A stretch of 64,000 nucleotides of DNA from JAVDCA01 sp963819385 (GTDB taxonomy: Bacteria > Pseudomonadota > Alphaproteobacteria > Rhizobiales > Xanthobacteraceae): the NCBI GenBank assembly GCA_963819385.1, contig CAWFVV010000003.1, positions 248,001-312,000 of the forward strand, written 5' to 3'. Below, one piece after another: positions 38,546-47,573 of the stretch. A program made the position numbers and the translations under genes. Within the stretch, counting starts at the first letter, position 1. The number at the start of each line of letters is the position of its first letter. The notes below the pieces were generated by a model. That model was given only the letters and a program-made list of their open reading frames with translations, was not told the origin of the DNA and ran no database searches.

Positions 38546-39245
38546 GGGGACGACGGCGCGCGCATTGGCATCCTCAGGCCTTTATCGTCTGATGGCATGG
38601 CTCTCGCCTGCGTTTCCGGTCGGCGCATTCTCCTATTCCAGCGGCATCGAGTGGGCGGTTGAGGCAGGCGACATCAAGGATGCCTCAACGCTCCAGCATT
38701 GGCTCGATGTCGTCATCGCGGAAGGTGGCATCTTCTGCGATGCAGCGATCTTTGCCAACGCACATCGCGCAACTCAGGCGGGCGACGATGCATCTCTGCG
38801 CACGATCGCCGAGCTCGCCGTCGCGCTCTGCCCTTCCAAGGAGCGTCATCTCGAAACCGCCAGCCAGGGCCGCGCGTTTGTGGAAGCTGCACGCGCGGCC
38901 TGGCACTGCGCGGCGCTCGACCGGCTCAGCGCCGTGTGGGATGGCGCCGTCGCCTATCCGGTCGCCGTCGCCGTAACGGCCGCGGGCCACGGCGTGCCGC
39001 TTGTGTCGGCGCTGCATGCCTACCTGCATGCCGCGGTCGCCAACCTGATCTCGGCGGGCGTGCGGCTGATTCCGCTCGGCCAGACCGACGGCCAGCGCGT
39101 GCTTGCGGCGCTCGAGCCCGTGGTCGCCGCGGCGGCCGAGCGCGCCACGGCGACGCCGCTCGACGACATCGGCGGCGCCGCCTTTCGCGCCGACCTCGCC
39201 TCGATGCGGCACGAAACACAGTACACACGGCTTTTTCGGAGCTGA
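38538..39245 (+). CDS. ureF: Urease accessory protein UreF
   Basis: This protein of 235 residues from ATG 38538 has LYRLMAWLSPAFPVGAFSYSSGIEWAVEAG, the standard UreF opening, and LIPLGQTDGQRVLAALEP near the C-terminus. Two other in-frame ATGs (38520, 38526) are possible. It overlaps the ureE end and the ureG start (TGATG), showing translational coupling. It acts with UreD and UreG in urease activation. Confidence 0.94.
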   Translation: MSKGTTARALASSGLYRLMAWLSPAFPVGAFSYSSGIEWAVEAGDIKDASTLQHWLDVVIAEGGIFCDAAIFANAHRATQAGDDASLRTIAELAVALCPSKERHLETASQGRAFVEAARAAWHCAALDRLSAVWDGAVAYPVAVAVTAAGHGVPLVSALHAYLHAAVANLISAGVRLIPLGQTDGQRVLAALEPVVAAAAERATATPLDDIGGAAFRADLASMRHETQYTRLFRS

Positions 39246-39862
39246 TGCCGATGAGCAAGCCCAACGGTCCCCTGCGGGTCGGCGTCGGCGGGCCGGTCGG
39301 CTCCGGCAAGACTGCGCTGATGGATGCGCTGTGCAAGCGCCTGCGCGCGCGCTACGACATCGCGGCGATCACCAACGACATCTACACCAAGTGGGACGCC
39401 GAATATCTGGTGCGCTCTGGCGCGCTCGCGCCCGAGCGCATCGCCGGCGTCGAGACCGGCGGCTGTCCGCACACCGCGATCCGCGAGGATGCCTCGATCA
39501 ACCTCGCCGCGATTGCCGACATGCGCAAGCGCTTCCCCGATCTCGACCTGATCCTGGTCGAATCCGGCGGCGACAATCTCGCCGCCACGTTCTCACCCGA
39601 GCTCGCCGATCTGACCATCTACGTCATCGACGTCGCGGCCGGCGACAAGATCCCCTCGAAGGGCGGCCCCGGCATCACCCGCTCCGATCTCCTCGTCATC
39701 AACAAGATCGACCTCGCGCCCCACGTCGGCGCCTCGCTCGAGGTGATGGATCGAGACGCGAAGAAGATGCGCGGCGCGCGGCCGTTCGTGTTCACCAACC
39801 TGCGCGCCGGCCAGGGCGTCGACGAGATCGCACGATTTATAGAAGAGAGGGGTGGGCTGTGA
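39245..39862 (+). CDS. ureG: Urease accessory GTPase UreG
   Basis: The 205-residue SIMIBI-class GTPase has the P-loop GGPVGSGKTALM, the ETGGCPHTAIREDAS segment with the metal-binding Cys-Pro-His, ESGGDNLAATFSPEL and the guanine-specificity motif NKIDLAP. Length is usual. It ends the urease operon; a family 1 palindrome follows 7 bases after its stop. Confidence 0.97.
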   Translation: MPMSKPNGPLRVGVGGPVGSGKTALMDALCKRLRARYDIAAITNDIYTKWDAEYLVRSGALAPERIAGVETGGCPHTAIREDASINLAAIADMRKRFPDLDLILVESGGDNLAATFSPELADLTIYVIDVAAGDKIPSKGGPGITRSDLLVINKIDLAPHVGASLEVMDRDAKKMRGARPFVFTNLRAGQGVDEIARFIEERGGL

Positions 39863-39868
39863 TGCCTC

Positions 39869-39950
39869 GTAGGATGGGTTGAGCGCAGCGAAACCCATCA
39901 TCTGGTGCGCGGCAAGAACGATGGGTTTCGCTGCGCTCAACCCATCCTGC
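39869..39950. repeat. Intergenic palindromic repeat, family 1, copy 2
   Basis: It has the same arms as the copies at 26710 and 58210, here GTAGGATGGGTTGAGCGCAG and its complement. It sits between the convergent ureG and luciferase-like genes and may form a two-way terminator. Confidence 0.9.
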
Positions 39951-39953
39951 GAT

Positions 39954-40958
39954 CTACGATCGCAGCGCCGGCATCACGTGCTTCGCGAACAATTCCACCG
40001 AATGCATGAACTCATCGGGCGTCAGATCGCCGAACGCGAACTGCCCGACCACATAATTCGTCTGCGTCTCGTCGAGCTGCGCGCGCAGCCACCGCGTCGT
40101 GCTTGCGGGCGACCCCGCAAATCCCTGGCCGCGCGCGGCCAGCGTGTCGAAATCCGCCGGCCGCGGGTGCATCTGCTTGTAGCCGTGCAGGCGCGGCAGG
40201 AACGTGAACGCCTCGTGCCATTTTGGATAGGCGCGGCGCGCCAGCGCCATCGCGGCCTCGTCGCTGTCCGCCACCACGATGAAGCGCCCGAGCCCGAGCT
40301 TGGGCAGCGGCGCGTCGCCATGCGTCGCGCGCCACACCGCGCGATAGCGCTCGGAGCACGCCTTCGTCTCGTCGGTCGGATCGAGGTTGATCGTATGCAG
40401 CGCGCGCCGCGCCGCGCGCTCGGCGGCGTCGGGCGAATGCACGCCGTACCACACGGGCGGATGCGGCTTCTGCAACGGGCCGATCTCCATCGGCACCTTG
40501 TCGAAGCGGAAATGCTCGCCCGCAAAGGTCAGTGTCTTCTCGGTCATCCCCTTGAGGATCAGCTCGACGCCTTCGGCATAGATCCCGGGCGCCTGCTTCG
40601 GGTCCTGTCCGAAATAGGAGAGCTCGATCGGCGAGGCGCCGCGCCCGAAGCCGATGTCGAGCCGCCCGCCGCTCATCTGGTCGAGCATGCAGATCTCCTC
40701 GATCAGGCGCAGCGGATGATAGAGCGGCAACGCATAGACCATCGGTCCGAAGCGCAGCCGCTTGGTGCGCTGTGCCACAGCGGCGAGGAAGACGCTCGGC
40801 GACGGCGCCATCCCGAGCGGCGTCGCGTGGTGCTCGGCGACGTGATAGGCGTAGAAGCCGGCCGCATCGTAGAGCTCGATCAGCTTGAGCCGCGCCTCGT
40901 AGTAGTCGGGCAGCGGTCCGTCGTAGCGGTCGAGATGATCGAAGACGCCGAAGTCCAT
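39954..40958 (-). CDS. LLM-class (luciferase-like) flavin-dependent monooxygenase
   Basis: This 334-residue cytoplasmic enzyme begins MDFGVFDHLDRYDG with GGGAAAG upstream. It shows the luciferase-like pattern: YHVAEHHATPLGMAPSPSVFLAAVAQRT, FGPMVYALPLYHPLRLIEEICMLDQMSGGRLDIGFGRG, and SVELFAKHVMPAL at the end. Members bind reduced flavin and oxidise diverse substrates; this one's substrate is unknown. It is transcribed toward the urease operon and is divergent from a TctC-like gene. Confidence 0.9.
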   Translation of the reverse strand: MDFGVFDHLDRYDGPLPDYYEARLKLIELYDAAGFYAYHVAEHHATPLGMAPSPSVFLAAVAQRTKRLRFGPMVYALPLYHPLRLIEEICMLDQMSGGRLDIGFGRGASPIELSYFGQDPKQAPGIYAEGVELILKGMTEKTLTFAGEHFRFDKVPMEIGPLQKPHPPVWYGVHSPDAAERAARRALHTINLDPTDETKACSERYRAVWRATHGDAPLPKLGLGRFIVVADSDEAAMALARRAYPKWHEAFTFLPRLHGYKQMHPRPADFDTLAARGQGFAGSPASTTRWLRAQLDETQTNYVVGQFAFGDLTPDEFMHSVELFAKHVMPALRS

Positions 40959-40989
40959 GAGTGCTTTCCCGTGACGTGATCCACCGTAA

Positions 40990-41091
40990 CCCGTCATGGC
41001 CGGGCTTGTCCCGGCCATCCACGTCTTTCTATCTGCGGCCGTTAAAGACGTGGATGCCCGCGACAAGCGCGGGCATGACGGTTCTTCGGCG
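40990..41091. repeat. Intergenic palindromic repeat, family 2, second copy
   Basis: The outer arms (CCGTCATGGCCGGG... and ...CGCGGGCATGACGG) and inner ATCCACGTCTTT/AAAGACGTGGAT match the copy at 35794-35884. It lies between divergent genes, so it may sit within a promoter region. Confidence 0.85.
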
Positions 41092-41131
41092 ATTGCGCGG
41101 TCGCGGAAAATCATGCAGTCAAAGCGTTACC

Positions 41132-42097
41132 ATGATGCGGAACGCGATCGTCTCGCTATTGCTCTGCGCGCTGCTTGCGGCGGGTCTCGCCCGCGCCGAC
41201 GACTATCCGGCGCGCCCGATCATGCTGGTCGTGCCTTATCCGCCGGGCGGCGGCAACGACGTGATCGCCCGCATCGCCGCAGCCAAGATGAGCGCCGCGC
41301 TCGGCCGTGAGATCGTGGTCGAGAACCGCGGTGGCGCCGGCGGCACGATCGCGACCCGCCAGGTCGCGCGCGCCGCGCCCGACGGCTACACGCTGCTGGT
41401 CGCCACCAGCTCGCTTGCCATCAACCCGTCGATCTACGCCAATGTCGGCTACGATCCGCGCAAGGATTTCTCGCCGATCGGCCTGATGGCGAAAAGCCAG
41501 AACGTGCTGCTGATCAATGCGTCGGTCGGCGCCACCTCGATCCAAGAGCTCATTGCGCGCGCCAAGGCGGCGCCCGGCAAGCTCACCTTCGCGTCGACCG
41601 GCGGCGGCAACAGCGTGCAGCTTGCCGCGCAGCTTTTCGCCGAGCTGGCCGGCATCATGCTCACGCAGATCCCCTACAAAGGTAACGCGCCGGCGCTCAC
41701 CGATCTGCTCGGCGGCCAGGTCGACATGATGTTCAGCCCGTTGCCCGCCGCGGTCGGTCTCGTGCGCGACGGCAAGGTGCGCGCGCTCGCCGTGACCGGC
41801 AGCGCCCGCTCGCCGCTCTTTCCCGATCTGTCGACCATCGCGCAGGCCGGCCTGCCGGGCTACGAGTCGGAGCTGCACTACGGCATCGTCGCGCCCGCCG
41901 GCGTGCCGCAGCCGATCGTCGAGAGGCTCAACGCCGCCTTGCGCGATTCGCTCGCGGCGCCGGACGTCGCGCAGCGCTTCGCGGCGCTCGGCGCCGAGGT
42001 GCTGGCAAGCACGCCCGAAGCCTACGCGTCCGATGTCGCGGCCGAAGAAGCCAAGTGGTCGCCGATCGTACGCAAGGCCGGCATCAAGGCGGAGTGA
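41132..42097 (+). CDS. Tripartite tricarboxylate transporter substrate-binding protein (TctC/Bug family)
   Basis: This 321-residue periplasmic protein starts MMRNAIVSLLLCALLAAGLARAD (Sec signal), then the family signature YPARPIMLVVPYPPGGGNDVIAR, ENRGGAGGTIATRQVARAAPDGYTLLV and TQIPYKGNAPALTDLLGGQVDMMF. Bug proteins bind carboxylated or aromatic compounds. No TctA/TctB partners are nearby, which is common for the many orphan Bug proteins. The acyl-CoA synthetase gene follows after 11 bases, suggesting uptake and activation of one organic acid. Confidence 0.92.
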   Translation: MMRNAIVSLLLCALLAAGLARADDYPARPIMLVVPYPPGGGNDVIARIAAAKMSAALGREIVVENRGGAGGTIATRQVARAAPDGYTLLVATSSLAINPSIYANVGYDPRKDFSPIGLMAKSQNVLLINASVGATSIQELIARAKAAPGKLTFASTGGGNSVQLAAQLFAELAGIMLTQIPYKGNAPALTDLLGGQVDMMFSPLPAAVGLVRDGKVRALAVTGSARSPLFPDLSTIAQAGLPGYESELHYGIVAPAGVPQPIVERLNAALRDSLAAPDVAQRFAALGAEVLASTPEAYASDVAAEEAKWSPIVRKAGIKAE

Positions 42098-42108
42098 GCG
42101 CTGACAGC

Positions 42109-44166
42109 ATGCCCACCCTCCGCCAATTCCTGCTCTCCCCGCGCTCCGTCGCGATCATCGGCCAGTCGAACGACCCGACGAAGGCCGCCGGCCGGCCGCT
42201 GAAGTTCCTGCGGCAGGCCGGCTATGCGGGCCGTGTCTTCCCGGTCAATGCGCGGCGCGACGAGGTGCTGGGCGAGCGCGCCTGGCCGTCGTTGGCGGCA
42301 CTGCCCGAGGTGCCGGAGCACGTCTACATCGTTACCGCGACGGAGGCCGCGGTCGAGGCGGTGGAAGAATGCGGCCGCCTCGGCGTGAAGGTTGCCACGG
42401 TGCTGGCCGACGGCTTCGCCGAGACCGGCGCGGTTGGCGTCGCGCGTGAGGCGCGGCTGCGCGACGTGGTGCAAAAGACCGGCCTGCGCCTCGTCGGCCC
42501 GTCGAGCCTCGGCGTCGTCAACCTGCGCGAAGGCGTGATGCTCACCGCTAATGCGGCGCTCGACGAGAAGGACCTGCCCTCGGGCCGCGTCTTCGTCGCC
42601 TCGCACAGCGGCACCATGATTGGGGCGCTGCTGTCGCGCGGCAAGGCGCGTCACGTCGGCTTTGCGGGCGCGGTCTCGGTCGGTAACGAGGTCGACCTCT
42701 CGCTCGGCGAGATATGCGCCGCGACCCTCGATGATCCCGACATCGACGGCTACGTCCTCTTTCTCGAGACCTTGCGCAACGCCCACACGCTGCGCGCCTT
42801 CGCGCTGGCAGCGGCGGCCAAAGGCAAGCCGGTGCTCGCCTACAAGCTCGGCCGCTCGTTGGCGGCGCGCGAGCTTGCCGCGACCCACACGGGCGCGCTT
42901 GCCGGCGAGGACGACGTCGCGAATGCATTTCTCGCCGATTGCGGCGTCGCCCGCGTCGAGACCTTCGAGGCGCTGATCGAGGGGCCGCCGCTGCTCGGCC
43001 GCATACCGGCGCGCCGGCCGGACGCACGGCCGCCCGCGGTCGCGGTGGTCACCACCACGGCGGGCGGCGCCACCACAGTGGTCGATCCGCTCGCCATGCG
43101 CGGCGTCACGATCGCGCAGCCGAGCGCCGAGACCTTCGCGCGCCTCGCCGCCGCCGGCATCAAGGCCGCGCACGCACGCATCGTCGATCTCACCATCGCG
43201 GGCGCGCACTACGACGCCGTGAAAGCGGCCCTCGACATTCTGTTGAGCGCGCCCGAATTCGACATGGTGCTGGCGGTGATCGGCTCGTCGGCACGCTCGC
43301 AGCCAGAAAAATCGGTCAAGCCGATCATCGACAGCGCCAGCGCCGCGCGTCCGCTCGCCGCCTACATGGTGCCCGATGCGCCGGTTGCCCTGGCGCAACT
43401 CGCCGCGGCGGGCGTTCCGGCGTTCCGCACGCCCGAGTCCTGTGCCGATGCGATCGCTGCCGCTTTGCGTCGGCGGGTTCCGCGCCTGAGCGGGCCGCAG
43501 CCGCCGGCGCAATCGGGCGGGGGCCGTCTGCTCGACGAGATCGAAGCCTATGCGCTGCTCGATCGGCTCGGCATCGCGCGCCCGCCATCGGTTGCACTCG
43601 ACGCGAACGCGGGCACGGCCCCCTCGCTCCCGTTTTCCTATCCGGTCGCCGCCAAGCTCCTCTCGGCCGAGATCGCGCACAAGTCCGACGTCGGCGGTGT
43701 CGCGCTCGGCATCGCGGACGGTGCCGGCCTCGCCGCCGCCGTCGCCAAGATGCGCGCCGCCGTCGCGGCGCACGGCCACCGCCTCGATCGCGTCCTCGTT
43801 CAGCCAATGATGACCGGTATTGGCGAGGCGTTCATCGGCTACCGTGTCGATCGCGATGTGGGTCCGCTCGTGATGGTCGCGGTCGGCGGCATCTTCACCG
43901 AGATCTACCGCGACCGCAGCCTGCGGCTCGCGCCGGTCGATCTCGCGACCGCGCGCGGGATGATCGCCGAGGTGCGCGGTTTTCAGGTGCTGGCCGGCTA
44001 TCGCGGCAAGCCGGCGGGCGACCTCGATGCGCTCGCGTACGCGATCGTCGCGCTCTCACGGCTCGCCGACGATGGGAGCATTGCGGAGGCCGAGATCAAT
44101 CCGCTGATCGTGCGGCCGGCCGGGCAGGGTGTGGTCGGGGTCGATGCCGTAGTGCGCTGCGTGTAG
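42109..44166 (+). CDS. NDP-forming acyl-CoA synthetase-like protein
   Basis: The 685-residue protein combines a CoA-binding domain (RSVAIIGQSNDPTKAAGRPLKFL), a succinyl-CoA-ligase-like middle part (SHSGTMIGALLSRGKARHVGFAGAVSVGNEVDLSLGE, TGALAGEDDVANAFLADCG) and a C-terminal ATP-grasp domain (LAKL-type lobe; AEINPLIVRPAG). This order fits the acetate-CoA ligase (ADP-forming) family. In the alpha-like part the phosphohistidine is expected near THTGALAG (His present). The acid activated is unknown. The start ATG 42109 is 11 bases after the preceding stop, forming an operon with the TctC-like gene. Confidence 0.88.
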   Translation: MPTLRQFLLSPRSVAIIGQSNDPTKAAGRPLKFLRQAGYAGRVFPVNARRDEVLGERAWPSLAALPEVPEHVYIVTATEAAVEAVEECGRLGVKVATVLADGFAETGAVGVAREARLRDVVQKTGLRLVGPSSLGVVNLREGVMLTANAALDEKDLPSGRVFVASHSGTMIGALLSRGKARHVGFAGAVSVGNEVDLSLGEICAATLDDPDIDGYVLFLETLRNAHTLRAFALAAAAKGKPVLAYKLGRSLAARELAATHTGALAGEDDVANAFLADCGVARVETFEALIEGPPLLGRIPARRPDARPPAVAVVTTTAGGATTVVDPLAMRGVTIAQPSAETFARLAAAGIKAAHARIVDLTIAGAHYDAVKAALDILLSAPEFDMVLAVIGSSARSQPEKSVKPIIDSASAARPLAAYMVPDAPVALAQLAAAGVPAFRTPESCADAIAAALRRRVPRLSGPQPPAQSGGGRLLDEIEAYALLDRLGIARPPSVALDANAGTAPSLPFSYPVAAKLLSAEIAHKSDVGGVALGIADGAGLAAAVAKMRAAVAAHGHRLDRVLVQPMMTGIGEAFIGYRVDRDVGPLVMVAVGGIFTEIYRDRSLRLAPVDLATARGMIAEVRGFQVLAGYRGKPAGDLDALAYAIVALSRLADDGSIAEAEINPLIVRPAGQGVVGVDAVVRCV

Positions 44167-44238
44167 AGCATGGTCCCGAAAAGGCTTGCCCCGGACTTGA
44201 TCCGGGGTGGCCACCGGCTTTCGGGAAAGATCATGCTC
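44165..44238. repeat. Intergenic palindromic repeat, family 6
   Basis: GAGCATGGTCCCGAAAAG and CTTTCGGGAAAGATCATGCTC form the arms, with an inner CCCCGGACTTGATCCGGGG hairpin. It fills the gap between the convergent acyl-CoA synthetase-like and PhyH genes. Confidence 0.85.
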
Positions 44239-44248
44239 GAGAGAAGTA

Positions 44249-45301
44249 TTATATCCACACCGGCGCAAAGAGCTGCGTCGCCGGATACATGCGAATGTAT
44301 TGGACGATGCGCGGCAGGCGGGCGCGGTTGGGCCGGCTGCCGTGCGGCAGCGCGTCATGCCAGATCACGAGATCGCCGGCACGGCCGGCGATCGGCTGCG
44401 AGCCGAGCGCATGCAAGTCCTGGAGGCGCGGATCAGTGCCTTCCGGCAAGCTCGCGAGCCAGTCGCTGACGCGACGGTGAAAACCCGGCACGAGCGTGAA
44501 CGCGCCCTGCTCGGCCTCGGTGTCGGTCAGATAGAGGATGCCGTGCGTGCTCAGCGGCATCGGCTGATGCAGGCTCACGTCCCAATGAAGGTGCGGCCCT
44601 GGGAACTGGTGGCCTGGGCGTTCGGGCGGATTGAAGCCGACCCGGTCGGTCGAGACCCACAGGTCCGCGGTTCCATGGATCTGCGCGAAAGCCTTGTGGA
44701 GGCGCCGCGACTTGCGGTTGGCGTCGAACGCCGGGTGCTGGAAGTACTGCACCATGATCCCGGGCCGGTCGCCGTACCACGACTCGGGATCGTCGAGACG
44801 CGCGCCAATATGATCGAGCACCGCGGCGGCTGCGGCGGTGCAGGTATCGGGTGCTACCGCGTCGTGAAGGACGACGTAGCCGTGCTGGTCCCAGAACGCG
44901 AGGTCGTCGGCCGAGAGTGCCGGTTCGCTCGCCTCGACGTCGGCGAGCCAGCGGGCCGTCTCGGGCGGGCAGGGCGCGCCCGCGATGGTCGCGTTGATGC
45001 GGGCGATCTGCATTTGCGGAACGCCGCCGGTCGTCGCGATGATCCAATGCTCGAATTCCTCGAAGCTCGGCCCGCGGCCGAGGACCTGCATCGTCTGCTC
45101 GAGCCCGACGCCGAGCGCATCGAAAACAAGCTGGTCGAGATGGAATTCGCGGGCGTCGGTCCTGGTCGGCCGCACATGTGGCTGGGGACATCTGCGTGCC
45201 CACGCATCCCTGAGTCGATGCACGCCGATGAGACCTGCGTCCGCCGACGGCACGGGCTCGGAAGCGGTGGCTGCGGCCGGCGCATAAGCAGTCAGTGACA
45301 T
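44249..45301 (-). CDS. Phytanoyl-CoA dioxygenase (PhyH)-family protein
   Basis: This 350-residue protein is a 2-oxoglutarate- and Fe(II)-dependent dioxygenase by sequence: FWDQHGYVVLHDAV, the HxD iron ligands in HLHWDVSLHQP, and the distal His and 2-oxoglutarate Arg in HDALPHGSRPNRARLPRIVQY. The N-terminal 120 residues are an extra region without a recognised motif. Start at 45301 follows from family length. The substrate is unknown. The MmgE/PrpD gene at 45426 is divergent. Confidence 0.85.
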   Translation of the reverse strand: MSLTAYAPAAATASEPVPSADAGLIGVHRLRDAWARRCPQPHVRPTRTDAREFHLDQLVFDALGVGLEQTMQVLGRGPSFEEFEHWIIATTGGVPQMQIARINATIAGAPCPPETARWLADVEASEPALSADDLAFWDQHGYVVLHDAVAPDTCTAAAAAVLDHIGARLDDPESWYGDRPGIMVQYFQHPAFDANRKSRRLHKAFAQIHGTADLWVSTDRVGFNPPERPGHQFPGPHLHWDVSLHQPMPLSTHGILYLTDTEAEQGAFTLVPGFHRRVSDWLASLPEGTDPRLQDLHALGSQPIAGRAGDLVIWHDALPHGSRPNRARLPRIVQYIRMYPATQLFAPVWI

Positions 45302-45425
45302 GGGACCTAGTTCTCCGCGCCGCGAGCATAGCCTTGCAATCGTAACCCGTACCAGATCGATTCTCACCTCCGCAAAAGCTGCTATCCTGGGCCGTCCAAC
45401 CGCTCATGGGATCGGAGAAACCATC

Positions 45426-46823
45426 ATGTCGCATGCCGAGGCCGTCCACGAGCTCGCGCCCGCCGCCGGCGCGACCGACGCGCTGGTTGATTTCGCGCAC
45501 GCGCTGACGTTCGACGCGCTCGACGCCGAGACGCGGCACTATGCGCGCCGTCACCTGCTCGATACCGTCGGCGTGATGATCGCGGGCGCGCCGGGCGACG
45601 TTGCGACCCGCGCCGAGGCCGTGGTCGCGTCGGTGCGCGCCGCGGGACAGATCCCGGTGCCGGGCCGGACGCGGCGTGCCGACCTGCTCGATGCCGCCTT
45701 TCTCGGCGGCACTGCCGCGCATGGCATCGAGCTCGACGACGGCTTTCGCCAAGGCTCGGTGCATCCCGGCTGCACGGTCATCCCGGCTGTCCTGTCGGTC
45801 GGCTACCAGAACGGTGCGAGCGGCAAGGCGCTGATCCAGGCGATCGTCGCCGGCTATGAGATCCCGATCGCGATCGCGCGCGCCTGCCACCCCGACCTGC
45901 GCCAGCGCGGCTTCCATCCGACCGGCGCCTGCGCGGTGTTCGGCGCCGCGGCGGCAGTCGCCAAGCTGCGCGGCCTCACGCGGGCGCAGCTCGCTGATGC
46001 CATGGGCATCGCGGCATCGAGCGCGGCGGGCCTTTTCGCCTTCGTCAACGGCGGCGCCGACATCAAGCGGCTGCATGCCGGGCATGCCTCGCGCGAGGGC
46101 ATGCAGTCGGCGCTGCTCGCCGAGCAGGGCGTGCAGGGCCCGCCCAACGTGATCGAGTCGCGCGACGGCTTCATGCAGGCCTTCGCGTTCGGCCGCATCG
46201 ACAAGGCGCGCCCGATCACGCTGCCGCCGCCCTTCGGCATCACCGACTGCTACATCAAGCCTTATGCGTGCTGCCGGCACATCCAGCCCGCCGTCGAGGC
46301 GCTGATCGGGCTCGCCAACGACGAGAAGATCGCGCCCGAGGAGGTCACCCGCATCGACGTCGAGACCTATCGGATCGCGGCCGAGCACGCCCATACGGGC
46401 TGGGGCGATTTCGCCAGCGCGCAGCTCAGCTTCCCGTTCCTGATCGGATTGGCGCTCACCCGGCGCGGCATCAAGATGAAGCATTTCGAGGACGCGACGC
46501 GGCGCGATCCGGCCTTCGAGCGCATCGCCGGCATGCTGCACGTGAGCGCACCGCCCGAGATCGATCGCCTCTATCCGCGCCTGCGCCCGGCGCGCGTCAG
46601 CGTGACGACGCCGCGCGGCACCTTCACGCGCCAGGCCGACGAGGCGCTCGGCTCCCGCATCGTCCCGCTCGACGACGCCGGGCTGAAGGCCAAGTTCGAC
46701 GAACTGGTCGAGCCGGTGCTCGGCGCCGCGCGTGCCGCCGACCTGCGCGAGCGCCTGTGGGAGATCGAGACCGCGACCGACGTGCGGCCGATCGTCGAGC
46801 TCGCCGCAAATCCGCGCGGGTGA
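45426..46823 (+). CDS. MmgE/PrpD-family protein (intact, copy 3)
   Basis: The 465-residue protein has the complete family pattern: ALVDFAHALTFDALDAETRHYARRHLLDTVGVMIAGA, HGIELDDGFRQGSVHPGCTVIPAVL, GFHPTGACAVFGAAAAVAKL and KPYACCRHIQPAVEALI. These enzymes include 2-methylcitrate dehydratase and cis-aconitate decarboxylase, but most relatives have no assigned reaction. It shows how copies 1 and 2 would look without frameshifts. GGAGAAACC upstream is a plausible ribosome binding site. Confidence 0.9.
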   Translation: MSHAEAVHELAPAAGATDALVDFAHALTFDALDAETRHYARRHLLDTVGVMIAGAPGDVATRAEAVVASVRAAGQIPVPGRTRRADLLDAAFLGGTAAHGIELDDGFRQGSVHPGCTVIPAVLSVGYQNGASGKALIQAIVAGYEIPIAIARACHPDLRQRGFHPTGACAVFGAAAAVAKLRGLTRAQLADAMGIAASSAAGLFAFVNGGADIKRLHAGHASREGMQSALLAEQGVQGPPNVIESRDGFMQAFAFGRIDKARPITLPPPFGITDCYIKPYACCRHIQPAVEALIGLANDEKIAPEEVTRIDVETYRIAAEHAHTGWGDFASAQLSFPFLIGLALTRRGIKMKHFEDATRRDPAFERIAGMLHVSAPPEIDRLYPRLRPARVSVTTPRGTFTRQADEALGSRIVPLDDAGLKAKFDELVEPVLGAARAADLRERLWEIETATDVRPIVELAANPRG

Positions 46824-46950
46824 GAGGCATGCGCCGCCCGCCGACGGTCCTTCCGGCGGCGTTCGCGGCGGTAGGGTTCATTCAGATTTTGCCGCCGTCG
46901 ACGTTTTGAGATATCATCCGCCGCGTCCGCCACATTTGTGAAGTCCGAAG

Positions 46951-47175
46951 ATGGCTCATCCTCGTATTTCCGCCGATCCTTCCGTTATGATGGGAAAGCC
47001 CTGCATCAAGGGCACCCGCATCACGGTCGAGTTGATTTTGCGCAAGTTGGGTGCGGGCCGCTCGTCGTCGGATTTGCTTGAAGCTTATCCGAAGCTGACT
47101 GAGGAGGACGTGCGCGCAGCTCTGGCCTTTGCGGCAGACTATATGCAGCACGAGACCGTTCTTGCTGCTGAATGA
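46951..47175 (+). CDS. DUF433-family antitoxin-like protein
   Basis: The 74-residue protein reads HPRISADPSVMMGKPCIKGTRITVELILRKL, the DUF433 signature (GKP.I.GTRi.V), with a helix-turn-helix-like arrangement (EAYPKLTEEDVRAALAFAADY). DUF433 proteins are commonly found just before DUF5615 PIN-like proteins and are thought to be the antitoxin. The last base pairs overlap the next start by four bases, so they are co-translated. Confidence 0.88.
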   Translation: MAHPRISADPSVMMGKPCIKGTRITVELILRKLGAGRSSSDLLEAYPKLTEEDVRAALAFAADYMQHETVLAAE

Positions 47176-47531
47176 TGCGCTTCCTGGCGGATGAGAACGT
47201 CTCGCGCCTTCTGATCAATAGGCTTCGCGCTGCAGGCTTCGAGGTGATCTCGATCGCGGAAAAGCGGCCAGGCACCACAGATCAGGACGTTCTCAATGTA
47301 GCGGATACAGAAGACTGCATTCTGATCACGGAAGATCAGGATTTCGGTGAATTGGTTATTCGCCAGCGCTTTGGAGTCCGCGGATTGATCCTGTTGGAGC
47401 TCGATCCGCTTTCGAATGCGGCGGAAGCGGACGCGGTTATGGATGTCGTTTCGACACACGCGGACAAGCTATTGGGCAATCTGATTGTGATAGAGCCTGG
47501 ACGAGTTCGCATCCGTCCCTTGCCGCGATGA
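47172..47531 (+). CDS. DUF5615 PIN-like protein (probable toxin ribonuclease)
   Basis: The 119-residue protein opens MMRFLADENVSRLLINRLRAAGFEV, with the conserved acidic DEN, and has ADTEDCILITEDQDFGELV, where the second group of acidic residues of the PIN-like fold lies. Such proteins (also called Mut7-C-like) are regarded as VapC-like RNases paired with DUF433. Overlap with the DUF433 gene supports a toxin-antitoxin module; activity is inferred. Confidence 0.85.
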   Translation: MMRFLADENVSRLLINRLRAAGFEVISIAEKRPGTTDQDVLNVADTEDCILITEDQDFGELVIRQRFGVRGLILLELDPLSNAAEADAVMDVVSTHADKLLGNLIVIEPGRVRIRPLPR

Positions 47532-47573
47532 GGCAGAACTTCTGCGCTTGAGCGATCCGAAAAAGAGACTTCA

